Shown here: in pieces, positions 1-8,315 of the stretch
How positions within the stretch are numbered: position 1 is the first letter of the stretch
Layout of the letters: each line of letters begins with the position of its first letter
DNA from: Actinoplanes campanulatus
Lineage (GTDB): Bacteria; Actinomycetota; Actinomycetes; Mycobacteriales; Micromonosporaceae
Direction: 5' to 3'
NCBI RefSeq assembly: GCF_014647795.1
Contig: NZ_BMPW01000004.1
Span: forward strand, 248,001-312,000
Length of the DNA stretch: 64,000 bases
Made by a program: the position numbers and the translations under genes
Notes under the pieces: model-generated
Databases searched by the model: none
What the model saw: only the letters and a program-made list of their open reading frames with translations
Told to the model about the DNA's origin: nothing

Positions 1-90
1 ATGATCCCACTCGCGGGGCCCTGGGACGGCGACGTCCCGGGGCCCGGCATATCCTCTCCGCACCCCCGGGTGGAGAGGAGACGGCCACCG

Positions 91-1053
91 ATGCTCGCCG
101 CTCTGGGCCTGAGCCCCGACCACGAGTCGGTCTACAGTGTCCTCGCCGGTCGCGCCCAGGCCGACCTGGCCGAGCTCACCGTCGCACTGCAACTCCCGGT
201 CGAGGTGATCGACGACGCGCTGTGCCGGCTGACGGCGTGCGGGCTGGTCAAGTCCACACCCGACGGCGTCTTCGCGGCGGCGCCCCCGGCAGTCGCGCTG
301 GGCGCCATGATCAGCGAACGGCGGGCCGAGCTGCGCAACGCCGAACTGGCCCTGGTCACCCTCGCCGAGGAACACCGCAAGGCGATGGCCGGCCGCACCA
401 TCAGCGAGCTGATCGAGGTGGTCACCGGGGTCGAGGCGATCCGGCACCGGTTCGCGCAGGTGCAGCACGCCGCCCGGCGACAGGTCCGGAACTTCGTCAC
501 CACCCCGTTCGTGGCCGTGCCGCCCGGCGCCAACCCGGTCGAGTCGCAGATGGTGGCCCAGGGGGTGCGCTACCGGGTCGTCATCGACCAGCCGGCACTG
601 GCGGCCCCCGGCATGGTCGCCGAGACGACGGAGTCGCTGCGCCAGGGCGTCGAGATCCGGGTGACCGAGTCCCTGCCGATCAAACTGATCCTCGCCGACG
701 ACGAGCTGGCCCTGGTGCCGCTGACGGTCGCCGCCGGTGAGGAGCCGGGCGCCGTCCTGCTGCACCGGTCCGGCCTGCTCACCGCCATGGACGCGCTCTT
801 CGAGACGGTGTGGGGCCACGCCCACCCGCTGGATCTGGCGGGCCTCGGCGAGCCGGCCGCGGACGTCATCACGGCACTGGACCGGACCATCCTGGCGCTG
901 CTGCTCGCCGGGCTCACCGACCAGGCCGTCGCCACCCAGCTCGACCTCTCGCTACGCACCCTGCAACGGCGCCTGCGGCACCTGATGGACCTGGCCGGCG
1001 TCCAGACCCGCATGCAACTCGGGTGGTACGCGGCCCGCCACGACTGGACCTGA
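91..1053 (+). CDS. HTH transcriptional regulator with TrmB-like N-terminus and LuxR-like C-terminus
   Basis: A 320-residue regulator. An N-terminal winged-helix-like segment (about residues 5-60, beginning LGLSPDHESVYSVL) resembles the TrmB-type domain of actinobacterial regulators. The last ~65 residues form a LuxR/GerE-like HTH (ILALLLAGLTDQAVATQLDLSLRTLQRRL). The middle has no recognised sensor motif. The start is set at ATG 91, where GAGAGGAG lies 10 nt upstream. The frame stays open to base 1, but that extension is Pro/Arg-rich and unlike the family. The target is unknown, and the neighbouring genes do not form an obvious regulon. Family assignment is fairly sure; function is not. Confidence 0.8.
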   Translation: MLAALGLSPDHESVYSVLAGRAQADLAELTVALQLPVEVIDDALCRLTACGLVKSTPDGVFAAAPPAVALGAMISERRAELRNAELALVTLAEEHRKAMAGRTISELIEVVTGVEAIRHRFAQVQHAARRQVRNFVTTPFVAVPPGANPVESQMVAQGVRYRVVIDQPALAAPGMVAETTESLRQGVEIRVTESLPIKLILADDELALVPLTVAAGEEPGAVLLHRSGLLTAMDALFETVWGHAHPLDLAGLGEPAADVITALDRTILALLLAGLTDQAVATQLDLSLRTLQRRLRHLMDLAGVQTRMQLGWYAARHDWT

Positions 1054-1199
1054 CGGCGGCGCCCTTCATCGCGACTGCCGGTTGAACAGTGTCGCGATTC
1101 GGTGCTGCCAGGCCGGCATGAACCGGGGAGGGCGGGTGGGTGCGTGGTTCCACCGGTGGTTGAGCGAGAGGTGCGGGGTGGCGCCGGGTCGCCGGTCGG

Positions 1200-1642
1200 C
1201 GTGCGCGGGAACTCCGGTCACCGCCCGAGCCGGATCAGCACTGGCGGGGCTGGTTGAGCGGCCTGGCCGAGCGGCTGCGCCGAGCGCTGCTCGCCCATCC
1301 GGACGGCGCCCGGGTGGTCTCCGCCGCCCAGCTCTCCCGCGCCATGGCGGCGATCTCCGAACTGGCCATGAGCACTCTCGTGGCCCGCGGCGTGTCGCTG
1401 CATCAGGATCGCGTGATCGTCCTGACCGTCGAGCGCTTCACGGTCGGCCATGTCCTCGAGGAGCAGGCCCCCGCCCAGCCCCCGAGGCGCTGAAAGGCTT
1501 CGACATGGACACGTTCACGCGGCGGCACCCGACCGTGGTCGCCGCGATCGACGAGTACTTCCAGCCCGGCCGCACCGTGGACGACCTGTTCCGTGACTGC
1601 CTGGAGGTGGTCATCGAGGGCGCCGCGGTCAAGGTCACCTGA
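1200..1642 (+). pseudogene. Frameshifted TetR-family regulator remnant (C-terminal domain only)
   Basis: Two adjoining reading frames reconstruct a TetR_C-like ligand domain. The first covers about 1200-1490 and includes LRRALLAHPDGARVV and VERFTVGHVLEEQA. The second covers about 1480-1642 and includes RRHPTVVAAIDEY and VDDLFRDCLEVVIEG. These are typical consecutive blocks of the domain, so a frameshift near 1480-1495 joins them. No N-terminal DNA-binding HTH is encoded in the ~150 bp upstream, so the gene is both truncated and frameshifted. It cannot make a working repressor. A sequencing error could explain the frameshift but not the missing HTH. Confidence 0.55.
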
Positions 1643-1670
1643 CGGGACGGGCTTCCTATAAGGTACAAAA

Positions 1671-2216
1671 GTGGTATATCTGCTGGCTGTCGGTCTGGCC
1701 GCGATGGTGACGACCGGGCAGCCGCCGTCGAGCGATCTGAACGCGCTGGTCAACCTCTCGGCCGAGCGCCTGCTGCTGGCCGACCGGGTCGCCGCCGCCA
1801 AGTTCGGCACGGACCAGCCGATCGAGGATCCGGTCCGCGAACGGCAGGTCCTCGATCGGGCCGCCGCGATGGCCGCCGAGGCCGGGCTGGACGCTACCGA
1901 GACGGTCGCCTTCTTCCGGGCGCAGATCGAGGCGAGCAAAGCGGTGCAGCGCGGCCTGTTCGACCGGTGGGCCCGGCACCCGGAGCGGGCCCCGAAGCAT
2001 CGACCCGACCTGGCCGCCGAGGTCCGCCCGCACCTGGACCGGATCACCGCCGCCTTCATCAGCCGGCTTGCTGCCGCCGAGGATCTGCGCGCCGCCACCC
2101 TCCGGTGCGGTGAACTGCTGGTAAGCGCGAAACGGGCGGCCGACCGCCGGCACCGGCTCGACCCGCTGCACGAGCGGGCCCTTCACGGCGCGATCGCCCC
2201 GGTCTGCACCGGTTGA
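1671..2216 (+). CDS. Secreted chorismate mutase (AroQ gamma class)
   Basis: Converts chorismate to prephenate. The 181-residue protein carries the exported gamma-class signature: an N-terminal hydrophobic stretch, then LVNLSAERLLLADRVAAAKFG, residues equivalent to QPIEDPVRERQVLD, and FFRAQIEASKAVQRGLF. These correspond to the active-site helices of the secreted mycobacterial enzyme. The GTG start at 1671 has AAGG a few bases upstream, and the signal peptide from that start is short. It stands alone, with no shikimate genes nearby, as is usual for secreted mutases. The physiological role of this class is unclear in general. Confidence 0.85.
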   Translation: MVYLLAVGLAAMVTTGQPPSSDLNALVNLSAERLLLADRVAAAKFGTDQPIEDPVRERQVLDRAAAMAAEAGLDATETVAFFRAQIEASKAVQRGLFDRWARHPERAPKHRPDLAAEVRPHLDRITAAFISRLAAAEDLRAATLRCGELLVSAKRAADRRHRLDPLHERALHGAIAPVCTG

Positions 2217-2264
2217 TCCTCTTGGCCCACGCGTGCAGGTCGCGCCGCCGACGAACTGGTGGCA

Positions 2265-2552
2265 TCAGCCGATGACGGTGACGGCGAACGACGGCGTCTC
2301 GGCCGCGACATCGGCGCCCACCCTGATCACGATGTCGTCGCCGGGCATCGTCCCGTGCCCGGTGACCTGAGCGCCCGCCGTCTCGTTCCAGACGGCGACG
2401 ATGGGACGCCCGCCGAGGGTCGTCGGGTTCTTGAAGCGGAACTCCACGAACTGCTTGCCGCCGTCGGTCACCCGATCCCCGTCAGCGGTGTTGATCAGTA
2501 TCGAGAACCGCAGTACCGGCGCCGGTCCGGTGACCTCGAGCCCTTTCGTCAT
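2265..2552 (-). CDS. Small hypothetical protein (95 aa)
   Basis: A 95-residue protein with no recognised family. It has alternating hydrophobic segments and Gly-rich turns that suggest an all-beta fold, with no signal peptide, membrane segment or cysteines. Its ATG (2552-2550) lies exactly at the end of the adjacent mini-element: the element supplies GGAGG (2563-2559 on the minus strand), and its own terminal TGA overlaps the start as ATGA. Expression is therefore probably driven or coupled by the element. GC and codon use match the neighbours, which supports a real gene. Confidence 0.55.
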   Translation of the reverse strand: MTKGLEVTGPAPVLRFSILINTADGDRVTDGGKQFVEFRFKNPTTLGGRPIVAVWNETAGAQVTGHGTMPGDDIVIRVGADVAAETPSFAVTVIG

Positions 2553-2869
2553 CGAAAACCTCCGTGGAAACCCCCGGCTTCAGCCGTGGGGAGGAAACGG
2601 ATTCCCTGCGGAGCAGGACGGGGAGAGCCGGTTCGCCGCCGAGGCGGATCCGGCGTCCCACCCGTGGGGCGCAAGTGAACAGATGTGCTAACGTTCGGCA
2701 CGTCCGGCCGGTGAGAACCAAACCGGCTGGAATGAATGCGTGTTGTCGAAGTTTTGCCACGGCGGAGCGTGACCGTGCCAGTGCTGCGGCTCGACTCTCT
2801 TCGGGGTGGTGGGTCGGATGCGGTCTGAGCTGGGAAATCCCCCGGATTTATCCGTGGGGATGACGTTAA
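2549..2869 (-). mobile_element. Non-autonomous IS200/IS605-like mini-element, copy A
   Basis: A 321-bp sequence repeated in opposite orientation at 16794-17129, with only four substitutions and one 15-nt deletion between the copies. Read on the minus strand it starts at TTAA, followed by a CCCCACGG...CCGGGGG hairpin, and ends with a second hairpin of the same design (CCCCACGGC-TGAA-GCCGGGGG). Paired subterminal hairpins without flanking direct repeats are a hallmark of IS200/IS605 ends. There is no tnpA or tnpB. Copy A lacks 15 nt, including the ATG that opens a short reading frame in copy B. The family is inferred from end structure only. Confidence 0.75.
2558..2697 (-). ncRNA. Candidate TnpB guide-RNA (omegaRNA/reRNA)-like right end of copy A
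   Basis: The last ~140 nt of the element are GC-rich and made of consecutive hairpins that end in the right-end hairpin. This is the position where IS605/IS1341-type elements encode the TnpB guide-RNA scaffold. If so, the guide would be the chromosomal bases beyond the element end (towards 2548 and lower). Expression and the presence of a TnpB elsewhere are not known. It could instead be only the DNA recognition end of a miniature transposon. Confidence 0.35.
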
Positions 2870-2952
2870 CTCCCGAGTGTGCCGGTTGTCGTCACCTTAC
2901 GAAAGCGGAACCGTCCGGGATGCCGGACCGCGCCTTCACCGTCCTCGTCCCG

Positions 2953-4800
2953 CTATCCGCGGCGGCCGGCGGTGGAGGCCAGGGTGTCGCCGACCGCGGC
3001 GAGCAGTTCGACGGCGGTGAACGGTTTCGGCATGATCCGTGCCGAGTCGTCGAGGTGGTAGCGGTAGCGCAGGTCCCGTTCGCTGTAGCCGGACATGAAC
3101 AGCACCCGCAGGCCGGGGTGGTGGCGGCGCAGGCGGGCGGCGACCTCGGGTCCGGAGCTGTGGCGCAGCGCGATGTCGGCGATGAGCAGGTCGGCATCGT
3201 CCAGGACGGCGGCGATCGGATCCTGTTCGTGCAGGACGGTGGTTCGGAAACCGTTCTCCCGCAGTATCCGGACCACCGCGTCGCGTACGAAATCCTCGTC
3301 CTCGAGAACGACCACGTGCTCACCGTGACCCGGCGACGGACCCGCCGCCGACGTCCCGGCCGCTTCGAGGGCCCGGCCGTCGGCCCGCGGCAGCTCGATG
3401 GTGAAGGTGGTGCCCGCCCCCGGCGACGATTCGACGCCGATGCGGCCGCCGGCGTCCTCGACGATGCCGTAGACGGTGGCCAGGCCGAGCCCGGTGCCCT
3501 GGTCAGCGGGTTTCGTGGTGAAGAACGGTTCGAAGAGCCGGTCGCGGACCTCGGCGGTCATCCCGCAGCCGGTGTCGGTGACCGACAGCCGCGCGCCGCC
3601 GTCGGGTGTCTGGTCGGTCCCGACGACGATCATGCCGCCGTCGGGCATCGCGTCGCGGGCGTTGATCACCAGATTGAGCAGGATCTGGTCGAGGCGGCCG
3701 CGGTTCGCGCGTACCGGAAGGGGCTGGTCGTGGGTGCGGCAGACGAGCCGGATGTTCGTGCCGATGCTGCGGCTGAGCAGTTCGCTGGAGCTGACGACGA
3801 CCTCGTTGAGGTCGACGTTCTCGACCTGGGTGGGTTCCTGCTTGGCGAACAGCAGAAGTTGGCTGGTCAGGGAACGGGCCCGGTCGGCGGCGTCGCGAAT
3901 GCGGTCGAGATCCCGGCGGCCGTCGGCGGTGACCTCCTCGGTGAGGAAGTCGGCGTAGTTGAGGATGATGGCGAGCAGGTTGTTGAAGTCGTGCGCCACC
4001 CCGCCGGCCAGTTGTCCCAGGCTCTCCATCCGTGCCGCCTGGACGGTCCGCTCCAGGGCCTGCCGTTCCTCGGCCTCGCGCCGCTTTTTGGCGGTGATGT
4101 CGCGTTCGGTGGTCGCCGAGGCGATCACCTCACCGGATTCGTCGCGGATCGGCGCCGCCGCGACCGACACCAGGAACTCCGTGCCGTCCCTGCGTATCCG
4201 CCGCGCCTCGTCCTGGATCACGTGTTCGCCGGCGTTCAGTTCGGCGAGCGATCGCTCGTAGTGCGGCAGCCGCTCCGCCGGCACCATGCGGGTGAATCTT
4301 TCGCCGACCATCTCGACGGCCCGGTAGCCGTAGAGACGTTCCGCGCCGGCGTTCCACTTCAGCACCGTGCCGTCGAGGTCCAACATGATGATCGCGTCGG
4401 TGGACTGCTCCACGATCGCGGCGAGCATGCCCCGTTCGCTGGCCGCCTCCGCGGCGGCCCGCAGCAGCAGTCGCAGGTTGGCGGCGATCACCCAGCTGAT
4501 CGGGATGATCCCGGCGACCAGCAGCAGCCGCAGGATCTGATCGGGGGTGCCGAGCATCCCCTGCCAGGTGGAGACGGCGAAGGCCGCGGCGAACGCGTAG
4601 CAGCCGACGGCCAGCACCCCGCGCGGGTTCGCCGAGGCGGCGGCGAAGGCGGTTCCGATCGCCACCATACCGAAGAGGAGCATGTGCGGCGGTGACAGCG
4701 CGGAGACGACGGCCAGCACGGTGACCGTCACGAAGGCCACCATGAGGTGCGTCGAACGCGGGCCGGCCGATGCCTCGGACGCCGGTCTCAGAGGCCTCAT
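2953..4800 (-). CDS. Hybrid sensor histidine kinase with PAS and receiver domains
   Basis: A 615-residue membrane sensor. Residues 15-112 hold several hydrophobic segments. A PAS domain spans about 125-240 (DAIIMLDLDGTVLKWN...). Next come a HisKA domain with phospho-acceptor His270 in GGVAHDFNNLL and an HATPase domain with N-box Asn380, DTGCGM, FEPFFTTK and GTGLGL. A C-terminal receiver domain spans about 495-608, with predicted phospho-Asp542 and Lys592. The ATG at 4800 has GGAGGG upstream. The HDFNNLL-type kinase core is common in soluble-signal sensors. No partner response regulator or output gene adjoins it, so phosphotransfer may go to an unlinked protein. The signal is unknown. Confidence 0.9.
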   Translation of the reverse strand: MRPLRPASEASAGPRSTHLMVAFVTVTVLAVVSALSPPHMLLFGMVAIGTAFAAASANPRGVLAVGCYAFAAAFAVSTWQGMLGTPDQILRLLLVAGIIPISWVIAANLRLLLRAAAEAASERGMLAAIVEQSTDAIIMLDLDGTVLKWNAGAERLYGYRAVEMVGERFTRMVPAERLPHYERSLAELNAGEHVIQDEARRIRRDGTEFLVSVAAAPIRDESGEVIASATTERDITAKKRREAEERQALERTVQAARMESLGQLAGGVAHDFNNLLAIILNYADFLTEEVTADGRRDLDRIRDAADRARSLTSQLLLFAKQEPTQVENVDLNEVVVSSSELLSRSIGTNIRLVCRTHDQPLPVRANRGRLDQILLNLVINARDAMPDGGMIVVGTDQTPDGGARLSVTDTGCGMTAEVRDRLFEPFFTTKPADQGTGLGLATVYGIVEDAGGRIGVESSPGAGTTFTIELPRADGRALEAAGTSAAGPSPGHGEHVVVLEDEDFVRDAVVRILRENGFRTTVLHEQDPIAAVLDDADLLIADIALRHSSGPEVAARLRRHHPGLRVLFMSGYSERDLRYRYHLDDSARIMPKPFTAVELLAAVGDTLASTAGRRG

Positions 4801-4950
4801 GTCGGCAGCCCTCCGCCCCCAGTCTCGCCGGATACCGGAAGACTATTCCCGCCTCACCGCACCCGCCGGGAAACGGCCGATCGTGTCAGCTCGCCTCCTC
4901 ATCCCACCGGGATGATCCGGGAACGGTCGCCGGACTGCGACGATCGCCGC

Positions 4951-5046
4951 ATGAACGGATGGCTGATGTGGGGACTGTTCCTGCCCCTGTTGCTGGTGGT
5001 CGCGGGCGTGGTGGTCATTATCCGCAAGCGCAACGACCGCCGCTGA
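4951..5046 (+). CDS. 31-aa single-span membrane peptide
   Basis: ATG 4951 opens a 31-codon frame, MNGWLMWGLFLPLLLVVAGV followed by VVIIRKRNDRR. It has one strongly hydrophobic helix of about 20 residues and a basic tail, so the C-terminus is predicted to be cytoplasmic. The stop at 5046 is one base before the ATG of the next gene (5048), which suggests co-translation with the lipoprotein. No clear Shine-Dalgarno is visible. Its size and topology fit a small membrane protein, but coding has not been shown. Confidence 0.45.
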   Translation: MNGWLMWGLFLPLLLVVAGVVVIIRKRNDRR

Positions 5047-5047
5047 C

Positions 5048-6139
5048 ATGCGGGCCCGCGTACCGATCCTGCTTCTCGGCGGGATTCTCGCGGTGACCGG
5101 ATGCGGCAGCGGCGACGGCGACGCCCGGGTGACGGTCGCCGAACGGCAGCTCGCCGACGCGCAGGAGGCCCTCGCCGGGGCACAGGCCGAACTGGCCGGC
5201 CAGATCGAGGCCTTCTGCCGGACCGGCTCCTCCTACGTGACCGCCCTGGACCGGTACGGCGACCTGATCACCGGCACGGCGCCGACCGTCGGCGACGTGA
5301 AGGAGGCCGGCGCGGACCTGGCCGAACCCCGGTCGCAGGTGGTCACCTCGATCGAGAAGCTGGCCGAGGCCCGCCAGGCGGTCGCGGACGCCGAGAAGGA
5401 GCTGGCCGAGGCGGCCGCGGCCCTGGCGTCCGCCCGCGCCGGCGCGTCGCTGCCGCCGGCCCCGTCGCCGTCGCCGTCGCCGTCGAAGCCGCCCGAGCCG
5501 GGGGCGTCCGTCGCCGACACCACGGTCAGCCGGGTGAGACAGGCCGACGCCGACTTCACCGCGGCGCAGGCGGGCATCGCCGACCAGACACCGCTGCGGC
5601 AGGCGTCGGAGCGGTTCAACTCGGCCGCCGTCGCGCTGGAGATGTCCTGGCTGGATCTGCTGGGCGAGGCCGGCTGCGCCACCGAGGAGCAGCGCGGCCA
5701 GGCCCGCGACTACACGCTGGCGGTGCAGAAGTCGCTGTCCACGGCCGGCTACTACAAGGCCGAGGTGGACGGCGTCTACGGTCCGACCACGGTCGACGCG
5801 GTGCGGGCCCTGCAGAAGGCGCACGGCCTGACCGAGACCGGCGCCGTCGACAAGGCCACCGACGCGGCGTTGCAGAGCGATCTACGGGCCAGGGGCGGTG
5901 CGGCCGCCGACGAGGCGATCGCGTCCACCGCGGCCGTGCAGCAGACCTTGAAGCTGGCCGGGTTCTGGACCGGGCCGGTCGACGGCACCTGGACCGACGA
6001 GTTGACCGAGGCGCTCAAGGCCTTCCAGAAGGACCTGGGGATCGAGCCCACCGGAACCGTGGACGCGGCCACGATCGCCGCCGTCGAGCACGCCCGCGCC
6101 GCGAAGCCCTCCCCGGCTCCCTCGGTGTCGCCACCCTGA
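5048..6139 (+). CDS. Peptidoglycan-binding lipoprotein
   Basis: A 363-residue exported lipoprotein with lipobox LAVTGC (Cys at about residue 19). A long Ala/Glu/Gln-rich coiled-coil region (about 28-135) precedes a Pro/Ser linker (PSPSPSPSKPPEP). A second helical region follows, then two PG_binding_1 repeats: about 225-285 (QKSLSTAGYYKAEVDGVYG) and 300-350 (QQTLKLAGFWTGPVDGTW). The protein probably anchors in the membrane by lipid and contacts the cell wall through the C-terminal repeats. No catalytic domain was seen. It ends 4 bp from the convergent aldo/keto reductase gene. Confidence 0.85.
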   Translation: MRARVPILLLGGILAVTGCGSGDGDARVTVAERQLADAQEALAGAQAELAGQIEAFCRTGSSYVTALDRYGDLITGTAPTVGDVKEAGADLAEPRSQVVTSIEKLAEARQAVADAEKELAEAAAALASARAGASLPPAPSPSPSPSKPPEPGASVADTTVSRVRQADADFTAAQAGIADQTPLRQASERFNSAAVALEMSWLDLLGEAGCATEEQRGQARDYTLAVQKSLSTAGYYKAEVDGVYGPTTVDAVRALQKAHGLTETGAVDKATDAALQSDLRARGGAAADEAIASTAAVQQTLKLAGFWTGPVDGTWTDELTEALKAFQKDLGIEPTGTVDAATIAAVEHARAAKPSPAPSVSPP

Positions 6140-6143
6140 CCGG

Positions 6144-7112
6144 TCACCACCAGTAGTTGTCCTGCGGGGTGTACCAGTTCTCCAGCTCGGCGCGTTCCTC
6201 GTCGGTGAGCCGGAGGTCCAGGGCCGCGACGGCGTCCTGGAGGTGGTGCGGCGCGGTGGCGCCGACGATCGGGCAGGACACCACCGGCCGGGACAGCACC
6301 CAGGCCAGGGCGACCCGCGCCATCGGGACGCCGCGTGCCCCGGCCACCCGCTCGACGGCCTCGACCACCGCCCGGTCGGCGTCGCGGTCGAACGTCTCGG
6401 CGACGGTGTCCGATGACGATCGCGCGGTCTGCTCACCCCACGGGCGGGCCGCCCGGCCCTTCGCCAGCGGCGAGTACGGCGTCAGGCCCACCCCCTGGTC
6501 GAGGCACATCGGGATCATCTCCCGCTCCTCCTCGCGCTTGAGCACGCTGTACTGGTCCTGCATGGCGGAGAACGTGGTCCAGCCGTTCACCACGGCGGCG
6601 TGCTGCATCTTCGCGAACTGCCACGCCCACATCGACGACGCGCCGAGGTAGCGCACCTTGCCGGCGCGTACCAGGTCGTGCAGCGCGGACATGGTCTCCT
6701 CGACCGGGGTCTGCTCGTCGTACCGGTGCACGTAGTAGACGTCGATGAAGTCGGTGCCGAGCCGGCGCAGCGACGCGTCCGCCTGTTCGAGGATCGCCCT
6801 GCGGGAGAGGCCGCTGCCGCCCGGGCCGTCGTGCATGCGGCCGCTGACCTTGGTGGCGAGCACGATGTCCTCGCGGCGGGAGAATCGGGTGATCGCCCGG
6901 CCGACGTATTCCTCCGACGTGCCGCCCTGGTAGACGTTCGCGGTGTCCCAGAACGTGACGCCCAGGTCGACGGCCTGCCGGAAGAAGGCGGCCGCGTCGT
7001 CCTCGCCGAGCGTCCACCGGTGCACGCCCGCGGCCGCGGCGCCGTAGCTCATGCAGCCCAGACCGATCCGGCTCACCCGCAGGCCGGTCCGGCCCAACCG
7101 TGTGTACTCCAC
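6144..7112 (-). CDS. Aldo/keto reductase
   Basis: A 322-residue NAD(P)H-dependent oxidoreductase with a TIM barrel. The catalytic tetrad is visible: Asp in FWDTANVYQGG, Tyr in EEYVGRA, Lys in VLATKVSGR and His in YYVHRYD. The N-terminus (VEYTRLGRTGLRVSRIGLG) is standard for the YghZ/AKR11-14-like group. GTG 7112 was chosen because GGAGGG lies 8 nt upstream and homologues begin here; an upstream ATG at 7169 would add a non-conserved tail. The substrate is unknown. It is transcribed alone and convergent with the lipoprotein gene. Confidence 0.9.
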   Translation of the reverse strand: MEYTRLGRTGLRVSRIGLGCMSYGAAAAGVHRWTLGEDDAAAFFRQAVDLGVTFWDTANVYQGGTSEEYVGRAITRFSRREDIVLATKVSGRMHDGPGGSGLSRRAILEQADASLRRLGTDFIDVYYVHRYDEQTPVEETMSALHDLVRAGKVRYLGASSMWAWQFAKMQHAAVVNGWTTFSAMQDQYSVLKREEEREMIPMCLDQGVGLTPYSPLAKGRAARPWGEQTARSSSDTVAETFDRDADRAVVEAVERVAGARGVPMARVALAWVLSRPVVSCPIVGATAPHHLQDAVAALDLRLTDEERAELENWYTPQDNYWW

Positions 7113-7287
7113 CGTGGCATCCCTCCGTCGAAGACCATTCTTTTGTACGCGTGGAGCACGGCCGCCCACCGCAGGTGTTACGACCAGCCACCCGCACGGA
7201 GTGCACTTATGCGTGTAATGACCGTTTTGTCGGATATCGGGCTAGCCTCTGATGGTTCCGTTACATCAGCCCGAGGAGGACACCCGG

Positions 7288-8142
7288 ATGCGCAGGATCG
7301 TCACCGTCGCCGGGGTCGCCGTCATCACGACGTTGCTGCCACCGCCCATCGCCCGCAGCGGCGGTCCCGTCCCGGACCCGGCACCCGATGCCGACGCGTT
7401 CGTGCTGCGTATCCTCGATTCGCAGGGCAACCCGGTCAAGCCCGTGCCCACCGTCACGCAGGCGAGTTCTCCCACCCCCACCGTCACGCAGGGGGTGCCG
7501 GCCACGAGTTCACCCACGCCCACTGTCATGCAGTCGGTGCCGGCCACGAGTTCCCCCACGTTCACTGTCACGCAGGTGGTGCCGGCCACGAGTTCTCCCG
7601 TACCTACTGTCGCGCAGGCGGTGCCGGCCCAGCCGTCGCGGCCCACCGGATATTCCACGCCTTCCGTCGTCCAGCCGTTGCCGGTCACGACCTCCTCGGC
7701 GCCCACCATCACCCGCCCGGCCGTCGGCAAGCCGTACCCGACCCGTCCGGCGCTCACCGCGAAGCCGGGCCCGAGCCGCCCGGCTGTCGTCGTCAAGCCC
7801 AGCCCGGTCCGCCCGGCGCCGGCCACCCCGAGGCCCGCGATCAAGCCGATCGCGGCACCCACGCGCGCGCCCGCAGCGAAGCCAACGGTCAGGTCCACCG
7901 CCGGCAAGCCGAGTCGGCAGCGCCCGAGGCCGCACCGCGATCACCGTGACCGGCCGTTGATCGTCGGCGGCCCGGACGGCCCGGGGATCCACTACGACGG
8001 CCTGGGCCTGGACATCCGCGACCTGCTGCCGGACTTCTGTCACGGGTCGTTGCACTGCCCGATCTCGCCCGCGCAGTGGCCGGGACTGCCGCCGGCCGTA
8101 CCCCTGGGCGGTTGGGGTTTTGGTTTGAAGGATCTTGCTTGA
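7288..8142 (+). CDS. Secreted Pro/Thr-rich repeat protein
   Basis: A 284-residue protein with an N-terminal signal-like segment (MRRIVTVAGVAVITTLLPPP) and a long disordered region rich in Pro, Thr, Ser, Val and Ala. Four tandem 14-residue units (PTVTQGVPATSSPT-like) lie in the first half, followed by a Lys/Pro/Arg-rich basic region. The C-terminus contains two cysteines (FCHGSLHC) and a Gly-rich tail. ATG 7288 follows GAGGAGG. It looks like a wall-associated or mucin-like surface protein, and the basic Pro stretch resembles wall-spanning linkers. No enzyme domain is present and the function is unknown. Confidence 0.65.
   Translation: MRRIVTVAGVAVITTLLPPPIARSGGPVPDPAPDADAFVLRILDSQGNPVKPVPTVTQASSPTPTVTQGVPATSSPTPTVMQSVPATSSPTFTVTQVVPATSSPVPTVAQAVPAQPSRPTGYSTPSVVQPLPVTTSSAPTITRPAVGKPYPTRPALTAKPGPSRPAVVVKPSPVRPAPATPRPAIKPIAAPTRAPAAKPTVRSTAGKPSRQRPRPHRDHRDRPLIVGGPDGPGIHYDGLGLDIRDLLPDFCHGSLHCPISPAQWPGLPPAVPLGGWGFGLKDLA
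7447..7641 (+). repeat. 42-bp in-frame tandem repeats
   Basis: About four units of 42 bp (14 codons, consensus PTVTQxVPATSSPT) lie inside the secreted Pro/Thr-rich gene, preceded by a shortened unit. The period is a multiple of three, so copy-number change would preserve frame. Confidence 0.8.
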
Positions 8143-8258
8143 GAGGTGACCTGCCCGAGCTTTTGCAGGATCTGTCGAAAGTTTGAGATGGATCAGCCGG
8201 AAGCTATGGACAGCCAGAACAATCACTTCTACTGTGGCGCATGTAACACATCGACATG

Positions 8259-8268
8259 ACATCGATGT
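8259..8268. promoter_or_regulatory. Candidate ROK operator palindrome
   Basis: The perfect palindrome ACATCGATGT sits 47 bp upstream of the ROK gene, within an AT-richer stretch that contains several further ACATCGA-like half-sites (8248-8275). Its position in the only non-coding gap before the operon suggests an operator or promoter region. This is inference only. Confidence 0.3.
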
Positions 8269-8315
8269 GACATCGGCGGACGCGGCACGCTCTGACGTGC
8301 GGATGTGGAGCCAAC

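Noticed and set aside
2806-4695. 629-codon plus-strand frame opposite the hybrid kinase
   Set aside because: The minus strand encodes a kinase with all motifs. The plus frame is a GC-skew shadow rich in Gly, Asp, Val and Arg with no family features.
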